NCBI RefSeq assembly: GCF_042650605.1
Contig: NZ_JBHSBN010000030.1
Coordinates: 1 to 64,000, forward strand
Direction of reading: 5' to 3'
Length of the DNA stretch: 64,000 bases
DNA from: Micromonospora_J zhanjiangensis
Lineage (GTDB): Bacteria > Actinomycetota > Actinomycetes > Mycobacteriales > Micromonosporaceae
The notes beneath the pieces were generated by a model. The model saw only the letters and a list, made by a program, of their open reading frames with translations. It ran no database searches and had not been told where the DNA came from. Position numbers and translations under genes: made by a program. This document shows, one piece after another, positions 1 through 6,937 of the stretch; position 1 is the first letter of the stretch; each line of letters begins with the position of its first letter.

Positions 1-144
1 CTCGGTGATCGAATCACCCAACGGCATCACCCGCACCCCACCGTTGGACTCCGCACTCGCCGGCCCCGCCACCACGGCCGCACCGACCGCCGCCAACGCG
101 ACCGTCACGGCCGCCGCGGCGAACCATTTCTTCTGTGTACGCAT
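1..144 (-). CDS. SGNH/GDSL-type secreted hydrolase, 5' part only
   Basis: The first 48 codons of a leftward gene lie in the window; the rest is beyond the left edge. The protein starts MRTQKKW, followed by an Ala/Val-rich hydrophobic core and an AGPASA signal-peptidase-like site near residue 31, so it should be exported. Residues 38-47 read RVMPLGDSIT, the block I signature of SGNH hydrolases, with Ser45 the expected nucleophile. Family members are esterases or lipases and often deacetylate polysaccharides; the substrate cannot be told from this fragment. A LacI-type palindrome lies about 320 bp upstream at 468-483. Family assignment is firm from block I and the leader; specificity is unknown. 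Confidence 0.85.
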   Translation of the reverse strand, partial: MRTQKKWFAAAAVTVALAAVGAAVVAGPASAESNGGVRVMPLGDSITE

Positions 145-467
145 GATCAGACCTCGCTGTCGGTCTCCGGCGGACACGGTGCCGGCGGTCGGGTCACCGC
201 GGTCCGCGTTCCGCACTTGACGGTGAAATTGGTGGCGCCATTCGCCGGCCACACCGGCCGTACGGGCGACGGCGCCCGTCGGCGTGACCGGCTTTCGAAG
301 TCGGAGGGTCGAAGTGCGCGTGGCGTCCACTGCGGCGCGCGGTGCCGGTGGTTGGCCCGGACGGTTGCCGGCGGGGAAGGCGCGGGAACGAGTCGGTCCC
401 GGGTGCCCTCGCGACGCGGCGATCCCGACGCGGAGCGTGCCCTTCGCTCCGTTGCCGGCAACGTAGC
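145..467. other. Intergenic region, no gene seen
   Basis: This spacer separates the leftward SGNH hydrolase from the rightward GNAT gene. The open frames in it are Arg/Pro-rich, lack ribosome sites and resemble no family, so they are taken as GC-driven noise. Only the palindrome at its right end stands out. Confidence 0.6.
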
Positions 468-483
468 ATGTTATCGTTAACAT
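468..483. promoter_or_regulatory. LacI-family-type operator palindrome
   Basis: ATGTTATCGTTAACAT has 6-bp arms (ATGTTA/TAACAT) around a CG centre, the layout of LacI-family operators. Similar ATGTTAnCGnTAACAT sites occur before actinobacterial polysaccharide-degradation genes. Its likely target is the secreted SGNH hydrolase, with the GNAT gene at 580 as the alternative. This rests on pattern only. Confidence 0.45.
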
Positions 484-579
484 CTTCAATGGGTGAACGT
501 CGATGGATATTCGCTCTCTGCCATCGGCTCGGTAGGCTGGCGCGGTCACCGTTCCGTCGTTTTCCGGGGAGTGCCGCCG

Positions 580-1116
580 ATGACCAGCCCCGCGCCCGCC
601 GAGGTCCGGACCGCTGACCGCGCCGACGTCGAGGCCCTCGTGGACCTGATCGAATCGGCGTACCGGGGAGAACGCAGCCGGGCCGGCTGGACGACCGAGG
701 CGGACCTGCTCGCCGGGCAGCGCGTCGACCCGGCGATGGTGGTCGCCGCGGTGGACCGCCCGGACGGCGCGATGCTGGTCGCCGAGGACGACACGGGCAT
801 CGTCGCGTGCTGCCAGCTGGAGCGCCGCGCGGATTACGCCTACTTCGGCATGTTCGCGGTCTCCCCCCGTCGCCAGGGCGCCGGGCTGGGGCGGGTGCTG
901 CTGGCCGAGGCCGAGCGGTACGCCCGCCGGGAGTGGGACGCCGGCGAGATGCGGATGACCGTCATCCGGCAACGCGAGGACCTGATCGCCTGGTACGAAC
1001 GCCGCGGCTACAGCCGTACCGGTGAGGTGAGCCCGTTCCCGTACCGCGACGAACGGTTCGGCGTGCCGCTGCGTCCGGACCTGGAGTTCGAGACGCTGGC
1101 CAGAAAGCTGGTTTGA
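580..1116 (+). CDS. GNAT family N-acetyltransferase
   Basis: This 178-residue protein should transfer an acetyl group from acetyl-CoA to an unidentified small molecule or protein amine in the cytosol. The acetyl-CoA pyrophosphate loop RRQGAGLGRVLL lies at about residues 97-108, preceded by the FGMFAV beta-4 strand and followed by the typical WYERRGY segment near the C-terminus. I start at ATG 580 (MTSPAPAEV), with a GGGGAG element just upstream, because the 29 residues of the longer frame (493) have no family resemblance. It stands alone, and the next gene is leftward and convergent, 12 bp away. Family call is firm; substrate unknown. Confidence 0.88.
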   Translation: MTSPAPAEVRTADRADVEALVDLIESAYRGERSRAGWTTEADLLAGQRVDPAMVVAAVDRPDGAMLVAEDDTGIVACCQLERRADYAYFGMFAVSPRRQGAGLGRVLLAEAERYARREWDAGEMRMTVIRQREDLIAWYERRGYSRTGEVSPFPYRDERFGVPLRPDLEFETLARKLV

Positions 1117-1128
1117 GGGCCGGGCCGG

Positions 1129-1647
1129 TCACCGGGCCGGCGGCGGGTCGGCCGCGCCGCTCACGGGTGACGCCGTCGGTTCCGGGGTCGCGTCGAGCGA
1201 GGACAGGACCCGTTCGGCCAGCTCGACGAAGACGGCCAGCTCGCGATCGGAGAGTACGGCGAACCAGTCGGCGACGGCGGTGTGGTCGTCGTCGTCCCGG
1301 GAGCGCCAGTACGCCCGGCTCGCCTCGGTGACCGAGAGCAGCTTGCGTCGGCCGTCGGTGGGGTCGTCGCGGACCGCCAGCATGCCCTTGCGCTCGAGTG
1401 CGCGGACCAGTTGGGCCACGTTCTGGTGGGTGGTCCCCAGGCCCGCCGCGACCTGCTTCACCGACGGCGCGTCCAGCGCGGCCACCAGCGTCAGCAGGGC
1501 CGCCTGACCGGTGGTGAGGTCGTCGGCACGCAGCCGGTCGTCCATCAGGTAACGCAACCGCTGGGCCAGGGACAGGGTGAGCCGGAACGCCCGTACCGGC
1601 GGGGTCAGCTCGCCGCGGAGGAAGGGTGACTTGTCTGTCGACGACAT
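1129..1647 (-). CDS. MarR-family transcriptional regulator
   Basis: This 172-residue protein contains the MarR winged helix-turn-helix: LTTGQAALLTLVAAL, then VKQVAAGLGTTHQNVAQLVRALERKGML as recognition region and DDPTDGRRKLLSVT as the wing. It likely acts as a dimeric ligand-responsive repressor. The start is set at ATG 1647 (MSSTDK), and a longer frame to 1686 would run through the shared palindrome. It is divergent from the glycosyltransferase at 1667, with only 19 bp between the start codons, so it probably controls both genes. Ligand unknown; a drug-like aglycone is conceivable given the partner. Confidence 0.9.
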   Translation of the reverse strand: MSSTDKSPFLRGELTPPVRAFRLTLSLAQRLRYLMDDRLRADDLTTGQAALLTLVAALDAPSVKQVAAGLGTTHQNVAQLVRALERKGMLAVRDDPTDGRRKLLSVTEASRAYWRSRDDDDHTAVADWFAVLSDRELAVFVELAERVLSSLDATPEPTASPVSGAADPPPAR

Positions 1648-1665
1648 AGGAAATATATTACCTAT
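1646..1665. promoter_or_regulatory. Shared MarR operator and divergent leaderless promoters
   Basis: A 20-bp palindrome, ATAGG-A-AATATATT-A-CCTAT with one mismatched pair, fills the gap between the two start codons. On the plus strand TATATT (1654-1659) would start RNA at about 1666, next to GTG 1667. On the minus strand TATATT (1657-1652) would start RNA at about ATG 1647. Both genes could be leaderless and blocked by one bound dimer. Confidence 0.65.
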
Positions 1666-1666
1666 C

Positions 1667-2950
1667 GTGTCGCCGGAACACCGCATCGTCCTGATGCCGC
1701 ACTGCGGCTACCTCTCCGAGACGTCCCGGATGCTGGAGATCCACCGCGCCCTCGTGCGGCGCGGCGCGTCCGTGCGGATGGCCACCCACGGCGGCGTCCA
1801 CGAGCGGCTGCTGCGCGCGGCCGGCGTCGACTACGACATCGTCGGTCCGCACATGACCGACGCCCGCTCGGTCGAGATCGTCGCCGCGGCGACCGGCCTG
1901 GGCGACGTACGGCAGAGCATGTACGACGACGCGGAGCTGCTCACCTATGTGCGGGCCGAGGCGGAGTACTTCCGCGCGCACGCCACCCGCACCGTCGTGA
2001 CCGGATACACGCTGACCACCATGCTGTCCACCCGGCTGGCCGGCGCCGCGCTGGTGTCCGAACACAACGGCTGCTGGGTGCCACCGGTCTTCGAACGGGG
2101 CCTGGTGCCCGCGCCGAGCATGCGCCGCACCCGGCACCTGCCCGGCCCGGTCGGGCGGCTGCTGGTCAACCGGGTGCTGCCCCGGACCGGTTTCTACTGT
2201 GGCGGCTTCAACCGGGTGGCGGCCCGGCTCGGCGTCCCGGGCGTACCCAGTCTCGCGGCCCTGGTGCTGGGCGACCTCGCGCTGGTGCCGGAGATCCCCG
2301 AGGTGCTGGGCATCCCGGCCGCCGAGCTGGAGTCCTGGCGGCCGGCCGGGCGGCGCTACCGGCCCGACACGCGGCTGCGCTACACCGGTCCGCTCTTCGC
2401 CCACCTCGACCTGCCGGTCCCGGACCGGGTCGCCGACTTCCTCGCCGCCCCGGGCCCGGTCGTCTACGTCGCACTCACCTCCAGCACGCCCGACCGGGTC
2501 CGCCGCGTGGTACGCGCTCTGCGACCACTCGGCGTCCGGCTCCTCGTCGCCGCCACCGTGCACGACCTGACCGATCTCGCCGACGACCGGACCTGCGTCG
2601 GCACCGTCCTGCCCAGCCACCTGATCATGCGACGCGTCGCGCTCGCCGTCACGGGTGGCGGACAGGGCAGTGTGCAGACCGCCATGGCCTCGGGGACGCC
2701 GGTCCTCGGCCTACCCATGCATCCCGAGCAGGACCTCAACGTGGCTCTCCTGCGCCGGCGGCACGCCGCCCTCGCGGTGGCGCCCCGACACGCCGGCAGC
2801 GCCCGGCTCACCCGGGCGGCGGCCCGGATGCTCGCCGACCCGCGGTTCACCGCCGCGGCCCGCCGCATCCGGGACCTGTACGCGGCGGTCGACGGGCCGG
2901 GCAACGCGGCGGACGCGATCATCGAGCTGACCGCGCGACCGGGCGACTGA
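1667..2950 (+). CDS. GT1-type glycosyltransferase (macrolide glycosyltransferase-like)
   Basis: This 427-residue GT-B-fold enzyme should transfer a sugar from an NDP-sugar to a small molecule in the cytosol. The N-terminal acceptor domain opens with LMPHCGYLSETSRMLEIHRAL, written here only in part: the residues after RIV form the first Rossmann strand. The C-terminal donor site lies at about residues 327-356, with TGGGQGSVQTAMASGTPVL followed by MHPEQDLN, the UGT/MGT pattern for nucleotide-sugar binding. GTG 1667 is preferred because it lies 7 bp after a -10-like TATATT, giving a leaderless message; the longer frame from 1577 overlaps the regulator. Control by the divergent MarR protein suggests a detoxifying or tailoring role. 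Acceptor and sugar are unknown. Confidence 0.85.
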   Translation: MSPEHRIVLMPHCGYLSETSRMLEIHRALVRRGASVRMATHGGVHERLLRAAGVDYDIVGPHMTDARSVEIVAAATGLGDVRQSMYDDAELLTYVRAEAEYFRAHATRTVVTGYTLTTMLSTRLAGAALVSEHNGCWVPPVFERGLVPAPSMRRTRHLPGPVGRLLVNRVLPRTGFYCGGFNRVAARLGVPGVPSLAALVLGDLALVPEIPEVLGIPAAELESWRPAGRRYRPDTRLRYTGPLFAHLDLPVPDRVADFLAAPGPVVYVALTSSTPDRVRRVVRALRPLGVRLLVAATVHDLTDLADDRTCVGTVLPSHLIMRRVALAVTGGGQGSVQTAMASGTPVLGLPMHPEQDLNVALLRRRHAALAVAPRHAGSARLTRAAARMLADPRFTAAARRIRDLYAAVDGPGNAADAIIELTARPGD

Positions 2951-3179
2951 CCGGCCCCGACCGTCCGGTCGGACACGGGGCGGGCCGGTCGGTCGGACCG
3001 GCGTCGGCCCGGTCGCCCCGGAGGTGACCCTGTGCCGGCGTTGTCGTACCCGTCGGACGGCGGCCGGTCACCCCGCGCACCCGGGCCGGCCGGTGCCCCG
3101 CCGGCGGGACACCCGACCGACCGGCGCCCACCGACGGGCGGTGCCCAGCCGATTGGCGAGGCTCAGCCGGTGGCCGTGG

Positions 3180-3217
3180 CTTTGCCGGTGCCGCGGGGCT
3201 TTGCCGGTGCCGCGGGG
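3180..3217. repeat. 19-bp tandem duplication
   Basis: CTTTGCCGGTGCCGCGGGG occurs twice in a row in the spacer between the convergent glycosyltransferase and LacI genes. The copies are identical, which suggests recent slippage. The rest of this spacer (2951-3218) is GGCCGGTCGG-rich and could fold, but I see no clean terminator. Confidence 0.8.
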
Positions 3218-3218
3218 C

Positions 3219-4262
3219 TCAGCCGGTGGGCGGGGGCCCGCCGGCGGGGGACCGCTGGGGGACCGGGCCGGTGCTGGACCGCAGCGAGATCGGCGGACTG
3301 TACAGATGGTGGCGCGGTGGCATGACCGGTCCGGCGATGCGCTCCAGCAGCAGGGACACCGCCTCCGCGCCGACCTCGGCGGCCGGCACGTCCGCCGCCG
3401 TCAACGGTGGGCGGAAGTCCTCCGCCCAGTGCCGCGCGGCGACCCCGGTGACCGAGAAGTCCCGCGGCACCACCAGGCCGGCGGCCGCCAGGGCGCGCTG
3501 GATCCCCGGCAGCGCCGCCTCGTTGACGGTGACCACCGCGGTGACCCGGGGATGGGCGGCGAGCAGTTGTTCGAAGCATGCCTCGCCGGCCGCCGCGTCG
3601 TCGCCGCAGCAGACGTCGACCCCGGTCAGGCCGCGCTCGGCGACGGCCGCGGCGAAACCGATCAGGGCCCGGTGCCCGGGGCCGTAGCCGGCCGCGACGA
3701 GTTCGGCGGAGCGGTTCACCAGGGCGACGTGCCGGTGTCCCAGGTCGGCCAGGTGGTGTACGCACCGGGCGATCAGTCCGGGGTAGTCGATGTCGACCCA
3801 GGACATGCCCTCCGGGTCGGCGGTCCGGCCGATGGTGACGAACGGCAACCGGCTCTGTCGCAGCCGGGTCACCCGGTCGTCCTCCATCCGGATCTCCATC
3901 AGGATCACGCCGTCCACCCGCCGGCCGGTGACGATCCGTTCGAACGACCGCTCGTGGTCACCGCCGGAGGGGGAGAGCAGCACGTCGAGGTCGGCGTGTG
4001 CGGCCGCCTCCACGACGCTCGCGACGAAGCCGAGTTGCATGTCGGTCAGCCGCTGGCTGGCCGGCGGGATCACCAGTCCGAGGGTCCGGGTGCGTCCCTC
4101 CTTCAGGGCCCGGGCGCTGGCGTTGGGGCGGTAGTCCAGCTCGTCGATGACGGCCTGGATCCGTCGGCGGGTCGCCTCCGACACCGTGCGTTTGCCGCTC
4201 AGCACGTACGACACCGTGCTGCGCGACACCCCCGCCCGTCGGGCGATCTCCCCGATGTTCAT
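3219..4262 (-). CDS. LacI-family transcriptional regulator
   Basis: This 347-residue repressor has the LacI helix-turn-helix in residues 1-25 (IGEIARRAGVSRSTVSYVLSG), the hinge YRPNASARAL near 43-52 and a periplasmic-binding-protein-like effector domain (LGLVIPP, DGVILMEIRMED, VTAVVTVNEAALPGI). ATG 4262 puts the helix-turn-helix at the N-terminus as in the family; the nine residues of the longer frame are not conserved. A ribosome site GGGAG and a plausible promoter (4294-4323) precede it. It is divergent from the murein endopeptidase gene at 4498, a possible target besides itself. Effector unknown, presumably a sugar. Confidence 0.92.
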   Translation of the reverse strand: MNIGEIARRAGVSRSTVSYVLSGKRTVSEATRRRIQAVIDELDYRPNASARALKEGRTRTLGLVIPPASQRLTDMQLGFVASVVEAAAHADLDVLLSPSGGDHERSFERIVTGRRVDGVILMEIRMEDDRVTRLRQSRLPFVTIGRTADPEGMSWVDIDYPGLIARCVHHLADLGHRHVALVNRSAELVAAGYGPGHRALIGFAAAVAERGLTGVDVCCGDDAAAGEACFEQLLAAHPRVTAVVTVNEAALPGIQRALAAAGLVVPRDFSVTGVAARHWAEDFRPPLTAADVPAAEVGAEAVSLLLERIAGPVMPPRHHLYSPPISLRSSTGPVPQRSPAGGPPPTG

Positions 4263-4293
4263 CCCGCTCCCGTGGCCGAGCCGGTCCACCGGC

Positions 4294-4323
4294 AGCCTAG
4301 GCGGCGCCGCTCGGCATGGTCAA
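4294..4323 (-). promoter_or_regulatory. Candidate promoter of the LacI gene
   Basis: On the minus strand, TTGACC (4323-4318) is followed after 18 bp by TAGGCT (4299-4294), a sigma-70-like pair giving a leader of about 25 nt before ATG 4262. GCATG/CATGC arms (4314-4318 and 4326-4330) overlap the -35 and could be an auto-operator. Confidence 0.45.
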
Positions 4324-4446
4324 CGCATGCCCTGCCGAGGCTCTCCGTGCCTTGATCACCGTCTATTGACATCGCCAGGCGAGGCGGGGACAGTGTTGAC
4401 GATTTTCACTGCATGAATGAATGACGGCGGGAATTTTCGTTTCTCC

Positions 4447-4473
4447 GGCCGGTCGGTGTCCAGCCGACCGGCC
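4447..4473 (+). promoter_or_regulatory. Stem-loop in the 5' leader of the murein endopeptidase gene
   Basis: GGCCGGTCGG and CCGACCGGCC form a perfect 10-bp stem with a 7-nt loop, ending 12 nt before the GGGAGG ribosome site (4486-4491). It may stabilise or modulate the message. I could not match it to a known riboswitch. Confidence 0.5.
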
Positions 4474-4497
4474 GTACCGAGACTTGGGAGGTAATCG

Positions 4498-5469
4498 ATG
4501 AGGAGGCTCCTCGCCCGGTGGTCGCTCGCGGCGGCGACGGTCCTGGCCTCGCTCGCGGTCGCGGCATCACCCGCGCACGCCTACGCCAACGCCTTCTTCC
4601 CCACCCAGAGCAGCGGCAACCGCGGTACCGACGTACTCACCATCCAGTACCTGCTCGCCAACGCCGGACACGCCACCGGAGCCGACGGCGTCTTCGGCCC
4701 GGCCACCGCCACCGCCGTGCGGAGCTTCCAGACGGCCAAGGGGCTCGGTGCCGACGGCATCGTCGGCCCGGCCACCTGGGGCGCGCTCGCGGTGACGATC
4801 CGGCAGGGCGACTCGAACTCCGCCGTACGCGGCCTTCAGGTGCAGCTCAACGCGAAGCGGTCCGCCAAGCTGACGGTCAACGGGGTGTTCGACGCCGCCA
4901 CCGCCGCCGCCGTACGGAGCTTCCAGTCGCACGCCGGCATCGACGCGGACGGCATCGTCGGGCCGACGACCTGGCGCAACCTGGTCTGGCACTACGAGTA
5001 CGCGCTGCCCAACGGCAACATCTGCGACCAGGACCCGGACGGCAACGGCCTGGCGAACTGGGCCACCGGCGCGGCGATCGGTCAGCTCCGGACCGGCATC
5101 GCGAACTTCGTCAGCACCGGCCAGGGCAAGGTGCCGCTCGGTGACTCCGGCTTCGAACACGGCGGGGACATCGCCGGCCACGCCAGTCACGAGGTGGGGC
5201 TGGACATCGACATCTGGCCGATCCGCACCGACAGCGCCCAGTGCACCGCGGGTCGGATCACCTGGCAGTCCAGCACGTACGACCGGGCCGCCACCCGGCA
5301 GCTGGTGCAGGCGATCCGGGCGGCCGCGCCCGGGCACGTCCGGGCCGTCTGGTTCAACGACCCGGTGCTGATCAGCGAGGGACTGACCAGCACCCAGGCC
5401 AACCACGACAACCACCTGCACATCCGGTACTGCGAGGCGGTCCACCCGAACAGCCTGTACGACTGCTGA
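4498..5469 (+). CDS. Secreted peptidoglycan-binding murein endopeptidase (peptidase M74/MepA-like)
   Basis: This 323-residue exported protein should hydrolyse peptidoglycan peptide cross-links. Residues 1-30 are a signal peptide (MRRLLARW, hydrophobic core, SPAHAYA). Two PG_binding_1 modules follow at about 36-98 and 100-162, each with the DGxFGPATxxAVRxFQ / DGIVGPxTW pattern. The C-terminal domain matches penicillin-insensitive murein endopeptidase: SHEVGLDIDIWPI with His231 and Asp238 (H-x6-D) and NHLHIRYC with His306-x-His308, the zinc-ligand layout of MepA. A strong GGGAGG site sets ATG 4498. Two PG-binding modules in front of an M74 domain differ from the short E. coli enzyme. Cell-wall remodelling is the likely role. 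Confidence 0.9.
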   Translation: MRRLLARWSLAAATVLASLAVAASPAHAYANAFFPTQSSGNRGTDVLTIQYLLANAGHATGADGVFGPATATAVRSFQTAKGLGADGIVGPATWGALAVTIRQGDSNSAVRGLQVQLNAKRSAKLTVNGVFDAATAAAVRSFQSHAGIDADGIVGPTTWRNLVWHYEYALPNGNICDQDPDGNGLANWATGAAIGQLRTGIANFVSTGQGKVPLGDSGFEHGGDIAGHASHEVGLDIDIWPIRTDSAQCTAGRITWQSSTYDRAATRQLVQAIRAAAPGHVRAVWFNDPVLISEGLTSTQANHDNHLHIRYCEAVHPNSLYDC

Positions 5470-5555
5470 CCGCGGCTGTCCGGGCCGGTGGGTGACCTCC
5501 GGCCCGGACCGTGTCCGGCCGTTTGTCGGGCTGTTCGGCGGGAAGTACCTGCCAG

Positions 5556-6779
5556 ATGACTGGAACGCCGCTCGCCGATCAGACCGTCCGGTTCGCGATC
5601 GAGGGCTACGGCTGGCTGCCCAACCTGCGCCGCCGCACCGGTGGCGACGTGGTGCGTACCCGGCTGCTCGGCGGGCCGGCGGTCGGGATGTGTGGGCCCG
5701 CGGCGGCCCGGTTCTTCTACGACGAGGAGCACATCCGGCGGCACGGCGCGTTGCCCGAACCGATCCAGGGCACCCTGTTCGGCAAGGGAGCCGTGCACGG
5801 CCTGGACGGGGTGGCGCACCAGCGGCGCAAGGAGCTGTTCACCGGCCTGATGACCCCCGAGGGGGTGGAACGGTTCGGCGCGCTCGTCGCGGACGCCTGG
5901 GACGCCGCCGTACCCGGCTGGCGCGAGCGCGGGGAGGTCACCCTCTTCGACGAGGCCGCCGTGGTGATCTGCGTGGCGGTGTGCCGGTGGGCGGGCGTAC
6001 CGGTGGCCGACGCGGAGGTCGGGCCGGTCACCGCCGACCTGGTGGCGCTGGTCGACGGCTTCGGCACCGTCGGCCCACGGCACTGGCGGGCCCGGCGGGC
6101 CCGCGGCCGGCTGGAGGAGCGGTTCGGCGACCTGGTCGAATCGGTACGCCGGGGCGAGGTCACGGTGCGGCCCGGGTCCGCGACCGCGGCGGTCGCGGCG
6201 CACCGCGACGCCGACGGCCGGCAGCTGGACCGCCACGTCGCGGCCGTGGAACTGCTCAACGTGCTACGCCCCACCGTGACCGTGGCCTGGTTCATGATGT
6301 TCGCCGGGCACGCGCTGCACCGCTGGCCGGAACACCGGGCGGCACTCGCCGACGGCGACGGCGGGTTCGCCACCGCGTACGCGCACGAACTGCGGCGGTT
6401 CTACCCGTTCGCGCCGTTCATCGGCGGGCGGGCGGCGCGCGACCTGACCTTCGACCGGGAGCCGATCCCGGCGGGGGCGGTGGTGCTGCTCGACGTCTAC
6501 GGACAGAACCACGACCCCGGCCTGTGGCCCGACCCGTACGCGTTCCGTCCGGACCGGTTCGTCGACCGCGAGATCGGCCAGTTCGACCTGATCCCGCAGG
6601 GCGGCGGCGACCCGCGCACCGGGCACCGCTGCCCCGGCGAGGCGATCACGATGGCGGTGCTGACCGCGCTGGTGCCCCGCCTGGCCCGGCTCGACCACCG
6701 GGTGCCCGAGCAGGACCTGACCATCCCGCTGCACCGGATCCCGACCCGGGTGCACAGCGGCGTCCGGCTGGCACTCTGA
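5556..6779 (+). CDS. Cytochrome P450, fatty-acid peroxygenase type (CYP152-like)
   Basis: This 407-residue haem protein probably hydroxylates or decarboxylates fatty acids using hydrogen peroxide rather than a redox partner. The haem ligand is Cys359 in GHRCPGE, the CYP152 form of the P450 loop, preceded by a GGGD segment. The I-helix carries LRPTV (Arg238-Pro239), the Arg-Pro pair that replaces the usual acid-alcohol pair and binds the substrate carboxylate in CYP152. EHIRRHGALPEPIQGTLFG near the N-terminus also fits. No ferredoxin or reductase gene is nearby, as expected for a peroxygenase. ATG 5556 is chosen over a frame from 5511 because DQTVRFAIEGYGW begins soon after. Product chemistry (alpha/beta-OH or alkene) is not predictable. 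Confidence 0.88.
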   Translation: MTGTPLADQTVRFAIEGYGWLPNLRRRTGGDVVRTRLLGGPAVGMCGPAAARFFYDEEHIRRHGALPEPIQGTLFGKGAVHGLDGVAHQRRKELFTGLMTPEGVERFGALVADAWDAAVPGWRERGEVTLFDEAAVVICVAVCRWAGVPVADAEVGPVTADLVALVDGFGTVGPRHWRARRARGRLEERFGDLVESVRRGEVTVRPGSATAAVAAHRDADGRQLDRHVAAVELLNVLRPTVTVAWFMMFAGHALHRWPEHRAALADGDGGFATAYAHELRRFYPFAPFIGGRAARDLTFDREPIPAGAVVLLDVYGQNHDPGLWPDPYAFRPDRFVDREIGQFDLIPQGGGDPRTGHRCPGEAITMAVLTALVPRLARLDHRVPEQDLTIPLHRIPTRVHSGVRLAL

Positions 6780-6937
6780 CGGGTCGCTCCACCGCCACAC
6801 CACCTTGATCGACAGCGACGAATCACACGACATCCCTGGTGGGCTGCGCGATGCAACGGCAGCCTCCTGGCACCCGAGCTGCTGGACGGCATTGTGGAGA
6901 CCGCCGTCGACCGGTTCGTCCGCGGATCGCGCGGCCG

